From NCBI RefSeq assembly GCF_025998535.1, contig NZ_AP024233.1, positions 1,463,219 through 1,527,218 of the forward strand: a stretch of DNA of 64,000 nt. The letters run 5' to 3'. Within the stretch, counting starts at the first letter, position 1, and each line of letters opens with the position of its first letter. The stretch comes from Desulfolithobacter dissulfuricans (GTDB lineage: Bacteria; Desulfobacterota; Desulfobulbia; Desulfobulbales; Desulfobulbaceae). A program made the translations under genes and the position numbers. Shown here piece after piece: positions 57,358-64,000 of this stretch. The notes below the pieces were generated by a model that was not told the DNA's origin, did not search any database, and was given only the letters and a program-made list of their open reading frames with translations.

Positions 57358-57957
57358 TTACGGTTCCTCCTTGGTGAAAAAATCTATTAAATCAACAGAC
57401 ACCTTGTAAAACGGGTGTCCTGCCTCGTTATGAACCCGTTGGTAGAACTGTTCAAACCAGGGACGGAAAAGCCGGCGCAGAAACTCTTCAGTCTTCTCCA
57501 GCCGTCCTTCCCGGGCCAGCTGAGCAAGAAATTCAAGTTCATGCATGATGTGGTCGGCCGGTTCAGTTTCATCGGCCAGATCAAAGCCGCATTGCCGGTA
57601 GAAATCCCTGGTCTCTTCTGTCAGCTTGCCCTGGAGACTGCCGGCACCGCCCACGTATATCGACCCATAGGGCGGGGCAATGACATGGGGTATGGCGTTT
57701 ATGAACAGCCTGGTGTATTCAATCTGCAGGGTTTCAAGTGGGTTGTTATCCTGCTGGAGCCAAGTGCCTAACTCCCTGGCCTGGGAGTCCCGGTCGAGGG
57801 AGTGGAGCAGGTCCTGGAAGGTGACAAGGAATTCCTGATCGAGAAATGCGGGGTCTGGATAACGCATGCACAGCGCAAGAAAGCCGTACACTTCGGCAAG
57901 ACCATTTGCGTCATCGCTCCCCGGTGTTGATTCTGTGGCAGAGTCTTTCGGTATCAT
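57358..57957 (-). CDS. torD: TorD-family redox enzyme maturation chaperone
   Basis: Cytoplasmic chaperone that binds the Tat signal and apo-enzyme of molybdoenzymes until cofactor is inserted. The 199-residue all-helical protein has the family features LAEVYGFLALCMRYPDPAFL, LQIEYTRLFINAIPHVIAPP-YGS, and EPADHIMHELEFLAQL. It is the first gene of the operon and abuts the catalytic subunit. No ribosome binding site precedes the ATG, and the -10 hexamer is only six bases away, so the mRNA may be leaderless. Confidence 0.9.
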   Translation of the reverse strand: MIPKDSATESTPGSDDANGLAEVYGFLALCMRYPDPAFLDQEFLVTFQDLLHSLDRDSQARELGTWLQQDNNPLETLQIEYTRLFINAIPHVIAPPYGSIYVGGAGSLQGKLTEETRDFYRQCGFDLADETEPADHIMHELEFLAQLAREGRLEKTEEFLRRLFRPWFEQFYQRVHNEAGHPFYKVSVDLIDFFTKEEP

Positions 57958-57963
57958 GTGCGA

Positions 57964-57992
57964 ATTCTACAACAGATAAATTTTAGTGTCAA
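57964..57992 (-). promoter_or_regulatory. Strong sigma-70-like promoter of the torD operon
   Basis: On the minus strand TTGACA (57992-57987), 17-bp spacer, TAGAAT (57969-57964). The torD ATG starts at 57957, so transcription would begin at or next to it. Confidence 0.6.
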
Positions 57993-58008
57993 TGAATATG
58001 CATTCATT
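57991..58008. promoter_or_regulatory. Inverted repeat at the -35 of the torD promoter
   Basis: AATGAAT-ATGC-ATTCATT overlaps the upstream edge of the -35 hexamer, the place for an activator or repressor site. No regulator is encoded beside it. Confidence 0.45.
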
Positions 58009-58115
58009 TTCTCCACAGGTGAATCTTATGTGATTAAGAAGGGTTGTGGGATGTCTGCTTTGACACAATGTGGTGAAATTTTCTCTTCCTAAACCACGGA
58101 ATTCACAGCCTCCAC

Positions 58116-58144
58116 TTGTCAGCCGGAAAAGGAGTGCATATCCT
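58116..58144 (+). promoter_or_regulatory. Possible promoter for the ferredoxin-AOR operon
   Basis: TTGTCA (58116-58121), 17-bp spacer and TATCCT (58139-58144), about 215 bases before the ferredoxin gene. Bases 58145-58358 carry no gene. Confidence 0.4.
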
Positions 58145-58358
58145 ATTTCTGACTGACAATACCGCTGCGAAAACAGCCTTGAAAACCGTCCATGGGAATG
58201 TGGATAATCCGCCTTATGACCCCCTGGGTGGGAGACTGTGCTGATGATCGAGGCGGGCGAAATAATGTCTGAACTGCGAGGCGGGCGTACGTGCACAGAA
58301 GTCACGCGCTGTTTTTCGCTTCCACGGACAACCGGACCCGAGGTTGAGGAGAAGGGAG

Positions 58359-58787
58359 ATGAAGATACTCACGGCGCCGCACATGGAGCGGTGTATAGGC
58401 TGCCATTCCTGTTCGCTGGCCTGCGCCAGGCTGGTGCACAAAAAACTTTCCTGGGAAAGCGCCGGGATCCGCATCCGCTCGGCAGGGGGGCTGTCCACCG
58501 GATTTTATGCCGTCCGCTGCCTTGGCTGTGCGGATCCGTTCTGCGTCGCGGCCTGTCCCACCGGGGCCCTCATCCGGCGGCGTGGCGGAGGGGTGCTGCT
58601 GCGGGAAAAGAAATGCATCCAGTGCGGCGATTGTGTCCAGGCCTGTCCGGTGGAGGGGATTGTCCAGGACAGGGACGGACGGATTTATGTCTGCCTTCAG
58701 TGCGGGCAATGCGTGGACTACTGTCCCCATGACTGTCTGGAGATGCGTGAAGCCAGGAGTGTGGAGCCCGGGGAGGTGATTGCATGA
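58359..58787 (+). CDS. Ferredoxin-like 4Fe-4S electron-transfer protein, partner of AOR
   Basis: A 142-residue protein with four Cys-rich groups: CIGCHSCSLACARL, CLGCADPFCVAACP, CIQCGDCVQACP and CLQCGQCVDYCPHDC. It belongs to the ferredoxin subunits coded beside aldehyde:ferredoxin oxidoreductases. No signal peptide, so cytoplasmic. Start at 58359 follows GGAGAAGGGAG; an ATG five codons upstream is rejected. The stop overlaps the AOR start (ATGA). Confidence 0.88.
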   Translation: MKILTAPHMERCIGCHSCSLACARLVHKKLSWESAGIRIRSAGGLSTGFYAVRCLGCADPFCVAACPTGALIRRRGGGVLLREKKCIQCGDCVQACPVEGIVQDRDGRIYVCLQCGQCVDYCPHDCLEMREARSVEPGEVIA

Positions 58788-60532
58788 ACAGGGATCATTT
58801 CAGGGTGCTGGTGGTTGATCTGGATACCGGTCAGAGCCAGGTGGAGCAGTTCGATGGCCGGGATCAGGCCATCGGCGGTTCCGGGCTTGCCGCCCTGCTT
58901 TTTGAAAAATACGGCCGGAAGGACAGGCCATGGAGCCACGCCGACCAGCCCTTTATCCTGGCCATTGGTCCCCTCACCGGGGCCTTTCCCCTGATGAGCA
59001 AGACCGTGGCCGCCTTCAAGAGTCCCTACCATGACCAGTACACCGAGAGCCATGCGGGCGGCCGGTTGGCCCTGGCGCTCCGGTTCGCCGGATACGATGG
59101 CCTGGTCGTCACCGGCTGCGCCCCCGGACTTTCCATCCTGGAACTGGGATCACGCCATATCCGGATTCGGGATGCCGGTTATCTTCGCGGTATGGATGCT
59201 TACGCCACCGGCAAGCTGCTCAGGAGAATACATCCCGGCGGTTCCGGGCACCGTTCCATCCTCCGTATCGGTCCGGCCGGTGAATGCGGCCTGGCCATGG
59301 CCTGCATCAATGTGGACACCTACCGCCATTTCGGTCGGCTGGGCGGCGGGACGGTGCTGGGAAACAAGAATATCAAGGGCATCATCATTCAGGGGGACAG
59401 TGGTTTTTCCCTGCCCGAGGGCAGCGACTACCAGAAACTCTTTGCCACTGTCTATGAACAGGTTACGGCCACCAACATGATGCAGAAGTATCATAACCTG
59501 GGAACGGCGGCCAACCTCCAGGTCCTGGATGATCTCAAAGCCCTGCCCTGGCGTAACCTGCAGCAGACAAGCGACCCCGAGACCATAACCGGGGTCAACG
59601 GTGAGACGTTTGCCGACAAGACGCTGCTCCGCAATGGAGCCTGTTCCGGATGTCCGGTGGGCTGCATCCACATCGGGTATGTACGGGAAAAATTTCACCA
59701 GGACAACCGCTACTTCTATCGTCAGGTGGCCTACGACTATGAACCCATCTTTGCCTGTGGCACCATGCTGGGGCTGGGCAACCCGTTTGAGGTCCTCGGG
59801 ATCATGGATGAGATGGAGAAGATGGGCCTGGACGCCATGTCCGGCGGGGTAGCCCTGGCCTGGGCCACCGAGGCCCTGGAGCAGGGACTGGTCTCGGTCC
59901 GGGAAACCGGGGTAGAGCTGCGTTTCGGCGATGCGGCGGGCTACCGGCAGGCGGCGCGGATGCTGGGAACCGGGGCCAATGATTTCTACACCCTGCTCGG
60001 TCAGGGCACCCTTCGGGCGGCCGAGGCCTATGGCGGCCGGGACTTTGCCTGTGTGCTGGGCCAGGAGATGGCCGGCTACGCCACCGGCGAACTTTTCTTC
60101 GCTGCCCAGTCCCTGGGTTTCCGTCATTCCCACCTGGATACCGGCGGCTACTCCTATGATCAGAAGCATGCGGAAAAGGATGTCGACCGGGCGGTGCAGT
60201 TCCTGCTCGATGACGAGCCGGGTCGGGTCCTGCTGACCTCCATGGTGGCCTGCCTCTTTGCCCGGTCCATCTACACGGAGGAGATGCTTGCCCGGTGTCT
60301 TGACGTTCTGGGCTACGAAACCCTGGCTGGAAATCTCCCGGAGCTTGGCGAGCAGATCCGGTGCCACCGCTGGCGACTGCGGTTTGCCACCGGTTTCAGG
60401 CCCGAAGATGTCACCATTCCAAAACGATTCTACCGGGTGCAGACCTGGAAAGGGCCGGTGGATCCCGCCTATCTGGACCAGCTGCGGACCAGGTATATAG
60501 AGGCTCTGCGGGCGAGGGTCGAGCCTGATTAA
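58784..60532 (+). CDS. aor: Aldehyde:ferredoxin oxidoreductase (tungsten type)
   Basis: Oxidises aldehydes to acids with ferredoxin-type electron transfer; uses a tungsten bis-pyranopterin. The 582-residue protein has the AOR_N segment with pterin contacts (GPLTGAFPLMSKTVAAF, GGRLALALRFAGYDGLVV, NKNIKGIIIQG) and the Fe-S ligands Cys287, Cys290 and Cys294 (CSGCPVGC) plus Cys490 (SMVACLFA), a spacing nearly identical to Pyrococcus AOR. Substrate range is not evident; an acyl- or aryl-aldehyde is possible. Overlaps arfB by four bases at the 3' end. Confidence 0.93.
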   Translation: MNRDHFRVLVVDLDTGQSQVEQFDGRDQAIGGSGLAALLFEKYGRKDRPWSHADQPFILAIGPLTGAFPLMSKTVAAFKSPYHDQYTESHAGGRLALALRFAGYDGLVVTGCAPGLSILELGSRHIRIRDAGYLRGMDAYATGKLLRRIHPGGSGHRSILRIGPAGECGLAMACINVDTYRHFGRLGGGTVLGNKNIKGIIIQGDSGFSLPEGSDYQKLFATVYEQVTATNMMQKYHNLGTAANLQVLDDLKALPWRNLQQTSDPETITGVNGETFADKTLLRNGACSGCPVGCIHIGYVREKFHQDNRYFYRQVAYDYEPIFACGTMLGLGNPFEVLGIMDEMEKMGLDAMSGGVALAWATEALEQGLVSVRETGVELRFGDAAGYRQAARMLGTGANDFYTLLGQGTLRAAEAYGGRDFACVLGQEMAGYATGELFFAAQSLGFRHSHLDTGGYSYDQKHAEKDVDRAVQFLLDDEPGRVLLTSMVACLFARSIYTEEMLARCLDVLGYETLAGNLPELGEQIRCHRWRLRFATGFRPEDVTIPKRFYRVQTWKGPVDPAYLDQLRTRYIEALRARVEPD

Positions 60533-60954
60533 TGATCCACCTTGCGGCGCATCTTTTTTATTTTCCCACGGTGGGTCTTGCGATCGACCCGCCGTTTCTG
60601 TGATCCCCTGGTCGCCCTGGTCGGACGCCGAACCTTGCGGGGGGCCAGGGCCCGAAGGATGATGGCGCGCAGCCTGGCCAGGGCGGCTTCCCGATTTTTT
60701 TCCAGGCTCCGGTATTCCCTGGCCTTGATGATGATCTGTCCCTCAGCGGTGATGTGGTGGTCGTTGAGCTGCAGGAGGCGTTCCTTGAGAGGTTCGGGCA
60801 GGGAGGAGGCGCGGATATCGAAGCGCAGGTGCACCGCGGTGGAGGCCTTGTTGACATGCTGGCCCCCCGGTCCGGAAGCGCGGATGGCGGTCAGGCGAAT
60901 CTCGTCGGCCGGGATAGTCAGTGAGGCGGAAATGGTACAGGCCGGGGAAACCAA
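60529..60954 (-). CDS. arfB: Alternative ribosome-rescue factor ArfB (YaeJ-like)
   Basis: Peptidyl-tRNA hydrolase that frees stalled ribosomes. The 141-residue protein is an RF-1 domain without a codon-recognition domain: the GGQ motif lies at residues 30-32 (ASGPGGQHVNKASTAVHLRF) and a basic C-terminal tail (RKVRRPTRATRGSQKRRVDR) enters the mRNA channel. It follows dus by two bases and converges with aor. Confidence 0.92.
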   Translation of the reverse strand: MVSPACTISASLTIPADEIRLTAIRASGPGGQHVNKASTAVHLRFDIRASSLPEPLKERLLQLNDHHITAEGQIIIKAREYRSLEKNREAALARLRAIILRALAPRKVRRPTRATRGSQKRRVDRKTHRGKIKKMRRKVDH

Positions 60955-60956
60955 GG

Positions 60957-61898
60957 TTATCTGTTCTCCCTGAGCGCAGGCGGCTTAAACAGAGCCATGA
61001 GTTCATCAAGGGACCTGCAGTCGGTTATCTGTCGGCGCAATCTGCTGGCTCCGGGCAGGCCGGTCAGATAGCGGGCAGCGTGGTTTTTCAGCCTGAAGAG
61101 GATGCGCTCTACCGGAAGAAACTCCCTGGCCAGTTCCAGGTGGCGCAGGACCACCGGGAAACGCTCTGCCAGGGTATCGGGCCGCCCCTCGGGCTGAAAC
61201 ACCCAGGGGTTTCCCAGGGCGCCGCGACCGACCATGACCCCGTCGCAGCCGGTCTCCTCCATCATCCGCAGTCCGTCTTCAAAGGTGAGAATATCGCCGT
61301 TACCGATCACCGGAACAGCCACACTCTCTTTTACTTTTCCGATCATATTCCAGTCCGCCAGACCGGAAAATCCCTGGGACCAGGTCCGGGCATGGATGGT
61401 GACCGCGGCCACCCCGGCCTCCTGGGCCATACGGGCAAATTCAGGGGCCACCAGCTGGTCGCTGGTCCAGCCGGAACGGAATTTGACCGTCACCGGCAAG
61501 CTGGTGTTGCGAACCACGGCCCTGATAATGGCCGCGGCCCGGTCAAAATCCTTCATCAGGGCGGCTCCAGAACCCTTCTTGATGACCTTGCGGACCGGAC
61601 AGCCCATGTTGATGTCAATGAGATCAATGGGCAACCGGTCAAGCTCTGCCGCGGCCCGACCCATGATCTCAGGTTCATTGCCGAAAAGCTGAAAGCCCAC
61701 CGGTCGTTCCCGGGGAGTGGTGGCCAGCATTTCCAGGGTCTTTGGCTGACCATGGACCAGCCCATGGCAGCTTATCATCTCCGAGAGACAGAGGCCGGCG
61801 CCCATCTCCCGGCACAGGAGGCGAAACGCCAGGTCCGTGTAGCCGGCAAGGGGAGCCAGGATGAAGGGGCTCTTGAGGGTAACTGTTCCTATCTGCAT
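60957..61898 (-). CDS. dusB: tRNA-dihydrouridine synthase
   Basis: FMN enzyme that reduces uridines in tRNA. The 313-residue protein has the N-terminal LAPLAGYTDLAFRLLCREMG, the IDINMGCPVRKVIKKGSG motif with catalytic Cys100, VTVKFRSGW, IHARTWSQGFSG and GNGDILTFEDGLRMM, GVMVGRGALGNPWVF. DusB-like architecture; the exact tRNA site is inferred. First gene of a two-gene unit with arfB. Confidence 0.9.
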   Translation of the reverse strand: MQIGTVTLKSPFILAPLAGYTDLAFRLLCREMGAGLCLSEMISCHGLVHGQPKTLEMLATTPRERPVGFQLFGNEPEIMGRAAAELDRLPIDLIDINMGCPVRKVIKKGSGAALMKDFDRAAAIIRAVVRNTSLPVTVKFRSGWTSDQLVAPEFARMAQEAGVAAVTIHARTWSQGFSGLADWNMIGKVKESVAVPVIGNGDILTFEDGLRMMEETGCDGVMVGRGALGNPWVFQPEGRPDTLAERFPVVLRHLELAREFLPVERILFRLKNHAARYLTGLPGASRLRRQITDCRSLDELMALFKPPALRENR

Positions 61899-62229
61899 TA
61901 TTCTTGAAAGATTGGTGCTCGTCTTGGGGCTGGATTTTTCCGGTTGTCTTTCTGGGGCATTGTATTATAACGATTTGATCATTTTGTACACGAAAGAGCG
62001 ACAACCATATTGTTTCCCTTCTCCGGGTCCGGAGCAGGAGACTGCCTGAAGGTGCACCGACCCCCGACCAGTGGCCGGAAAACGGTTCCTTGGATGTCAG
62101 CCGGCCCTGAGCCGCAGGACAGCCGCTGCAGGTTTTTCAGTTTTTTATTGTTTGTTGTTCTTCCCGGCCCTGTAAACGGGAAGACAATGCCATGAATTTC
62201 GTTACAGGAGTTATGGAGAAAAAAAGACA
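61899..62229. other. Divergent intergenic region between dus and tkt
   Basis: About 330 bases without a gene, holding the promoters of dus (-) and the transketolase gene (+). No strong promoter, riboswitch or terminator was recognised. GGAG near 62214 is the likely ribosome binding site of the transketolase gene. Confidence 0.45.
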
Positions 62230-64000
62230 ATGGTTCTGAAGTTAGATGTCAGCAAATCAGAATTGAGCAGCGAAGAGATTCAAGAGCTCCAGGCAATGCG
62301 CAAGCGGTGTGCCCGGCGCATTCTGCTCTCCACCACCCTGGCTGCCTCCGGCCATCCCGGTGGCTCGCTCTCCTCCCTGGACATGCTGCTGGTCATGTAT
62401 GCCATGATGAAGCATGATCCGGCAAATCCCCGCATGCCCGAGCGGGACCGGGCCGTGATGTCCATTGGTCACATCTCCCCGGGTGTCTACTCTGTCCTGG
62501 CGGAAAACGGTTATTTTTCCGAAGAGGACTTTCTCCAGGGATTTCGCCGCACCGGTTCTGGTTTTCCAGGCCATGTGGAGTCCATTGTCCCCGGGGTCGA
62601 ATGGGACACGGGTAACCTGGGGCAGGGGCTTTCCACCGCTGTCGGCATGGCCCAGGCCCACAAGGTGAAAGGGGAAACCAACCGGGTTTTCTGTCTCATG
62701 GGTGACGGTGAACACCAGAAAGGCCAGCTGGTGGAAGCAATGCGCTATGCCCGTAAATACAGGCTGGACAATCTCATCGGCCTTGTGGACCGCAACCATC
62801 TGCAGATCTGCGGCTCCACCGAGGAGGTGATGCCCCAGTCGATCCGCAAACTGTACAGCGACATGGGCTGGGAGGTGATCTACCTGGAAGACGGTCATGA
62901 CTACAATGCGCTCTTCCAGGCCATTTCCCGGGCCTACGGCAACACCAGCGGCGTACCGGTGGTGATCATTGCCCGTACCATCATGGGCAAGGGCATTTCG
63001 TTTATGGAAAACCAGGCCAAGTATCACGGTTCGCCCCTCAAGCCGGAACAGCTGGCCGAGGCCCTGGCTGAACTGGGCGTGGAAAACGATCTTGAAAAAT
63101 GGCAGGAACTTCGCCAGCAGCCGGTACGGACCCACACCATCATGGCGCCGCGCACCGACTATCCCGAGGTTTCCCCAGGTGAGCCCATCCTCTACGACGC
63201 AAAGACCATGACCGACAACCGTTCCGCCTATGGCAACGCCCTGCTCGGACTGGCCGAGGCCAACAACAACGGGACCCCGGTGATCACCGGTATCTCGTGT
63301 GACCTGGAAGGATCGGTCAAGATGGGCGGATTCCATAAACATTCACCCGAGGCCTATTTTGAGGCCGGTATCCAGGAACACCATGCCGCGGCCATGGCCG
63401 GGGCCATGAGCTGTGAAAACCTGGTCACCTTCTTCTCCACCTTTGGTGTTTTTGCTGTTTCCGAGGTCTACAACCAGAACCGGCTCAGCGATTTCAACCA
63501 TGCCAACATGAAGATCGTCGCCACCCATCTGGGGCTCGACGTGGGTGAAGACGGGCCGACCCACCAGGGCATCGATTACCTGGGACTCTTTAAAAATCTG
63601 TTCCGGTTCTCGGTCTTCATGCCGGCCGATCCCAACCAGACCGACCGTATTGTCCGCTATATTGCCACCAGCCCTGGAAATCATTTCGTGGGCATGGGGC
63701 GCTCCAAGACGCCTGTGATCACCCGGGAAGACGGCTCAGTGTTCTTTGACACCGACTATGTCTTTACACCGGGTCGGGCAGACTGGCTGCGGCGGGGCAG
63801 CGACGCGACCATCATCACCTACGGCGCGGTGACTCCGAGCTGTATCGAGGCCTGGAAATTGCTGCAGGAGGCCGGTATCTCAGTGTCGGTACTGAACATG
63901 GCCTCGCTTATTCCGCTCGATCGCGACAGCGTGATCGAGGCCGCCAAGGCCGGTCCCCTGGTCACGGTGGAAGACCACCACGTGGAGAGTGGGCTCGGCG
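62230..64000 (+). CDS. tkt: Transketolase, 3' end beyond the window
   Basis: Transfers two-carbon ketol units between sugar phosphates in the pentose phosphate pathway, using thiamine diphosphate. The ATG at 62230 opens a frame to the window edge (590 codons). Visible features are the N-terminal LLSTTLAASGHPGGSLSSLD, the TPP motif MGDGEHQKGQ, the substrate segment IMGKGISFMENQAKYHGSPL, the central domain MGGFHKHSPEAYFEAGIQEH and DVGEDGPTHQGIDYLGLF, and the C-terminal domain reaching VEDHHVESGLG. The thiamine-enzyme relative dxs lies at 22.6 kb. Confidence 0.93.
   Translation, partial: MVLKLDVSKSELSSEEIQELQAMRKRCARRILLSTTLAASGHPGGSLSSLDMLLVMYAMMKHDPANPRMPERDRAVMSIGHISPGVYSVLAENGYFSEEDFLQGFRRTGSGFPGHVESIVPGVEWDTGNLGQGLSTAVGMAQAHKVKGETNRVFCLMGDGEHQKGQLVEAMRYARKYRLDNLIGLVDRNHLQICGSTEEVMPQSIRKLYSDMGWEVIYLEDGHDYNALFQAISRAYGNTSGVPVVIIARTIMGKGISFMENQAKYHGSPLKPEQLAEALAELGVENDLEKWQELRQQPVRTHTIMAPRTDYPEVSPGEPILYDAKTMTDNRSAYGNALLGLAEANNNGTPVITGISCDLEGSVKMGGFHKHSPEAYFEAGIQEHHAAAMAGAMSCENLVTFFSTFGVFAVSEVYNQNRLSDFNHANMKIVATHLGLDVGEDGPTHQGIDYLGLFKNLFRFSVFMPADPNQTDRIVRYIATSPGNHFVGMGRSKTPVITREDGSVFFDTDYVFTPGRADWLRRGSDATIITYGAVTPSCIEAWKLLQEAGISVSVLNMASLIPLDRDSVIEAAKAGPLVTVEDHHVESGLG

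Noticed and set aside
1-64000. CRISPR arrays, tRNA and rRNA genes
   Set aside because: No regularly spaced direct repeats with unique spacers and no tRNA T-arm or rRNA motifs were noticed on either strand; a tRNAscan and CRISPR search would settle it.

Overview
The window is GC-rich bacterial chromosome and most likely comes from a Desulfobacterota (deltaproteobacterial, Desulfobulbales-like) anaerobe. This is inferred from gene content: a CarD-RluD-CoaE cluster, a PilS/PilR pair, a PEP-CTERM protein, a tungsten-type aldehyde:ferredoxin oxidoreductase, a Tat-exported molybdopterin oxidoreductase with its TorD chaperone, and a probable selenoprotein. No 16S rRNA or tRNA gene was seen, so the placement is not proven.

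Layout. 1-9.9 kb is conserved housekeeping on the + strand: prs (partial), rplY, pth, carD, rluD, coaE, rho with a long leader, rpmE, prfA, prmC, murA. 9.9-13 kb is pilR-pilS on the - strand. 13.2-16.4 kb holds tatC (broken by a one-base frameshift in a T run), a class II aldolase and a UDP-glucuronate-type epimerase. 16.4-22.6 kb is an accessory stretch: a tyrosine-recombinase remnant, a LysE exporter, a stray 3' piece of dxs, an 84-residue unknown gene, a broken IS4-type element, and an intact IS66 element sitting in a GGDEF gene with an unusually long 25-bp duplication. 22.6-28.5 kb returns to conserved genes: dxs, xseB, xerC-type recombinase, hslVU and a zinc-ribbon protein.

28.7-42.8 kb is a second accessory region: a 5'-truncated PEP-CTERM gene, a thioesterase, an AT-rich heme-sensor diguanylate cyclase, an IS200 remnant, an ISL3 remnant split by an intact IS21 element (5-bp target duplication and six tandem 25-bp end repeats), an AEC transporter, an AT-rich HlyIII gene, a sensor kinase split by an intact IS (9-bp target duplication), and an integron-integrase-like remnant. 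42.8-45.3 kb is a NitT/TauT-type ABC transporter. 45.9-49.4 kb is dnaE, followed by a structured repeat and a group II intron with its reverse transcriptase (49.7-51.7 kb).

51.8-64 kb is metabolic. A - strand operon runs torD, molybdopterin catalytic subunit, four-cluster ferredoxin subunit, then a small exported HMA-domain protein whose reading frame crosses a UGA at the first metal-ligand position, with a bacterial SECIS-like hairpin just downstream, then a TIM-barrel isomerase. Divergent from it is a ferredoxin plus tungsten-AOR pair. ArfB, a tRNA-dihydrouridine synthase and most of a transketolase complete the window. The candidate selenoprotein in the oxidoreductase operon is the most interesting observation. 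The A subunit and B subunit have no membrane anchor gene beside them, and export of the A subunit depends on Tat, whose tatC copy here appears frameshifted.
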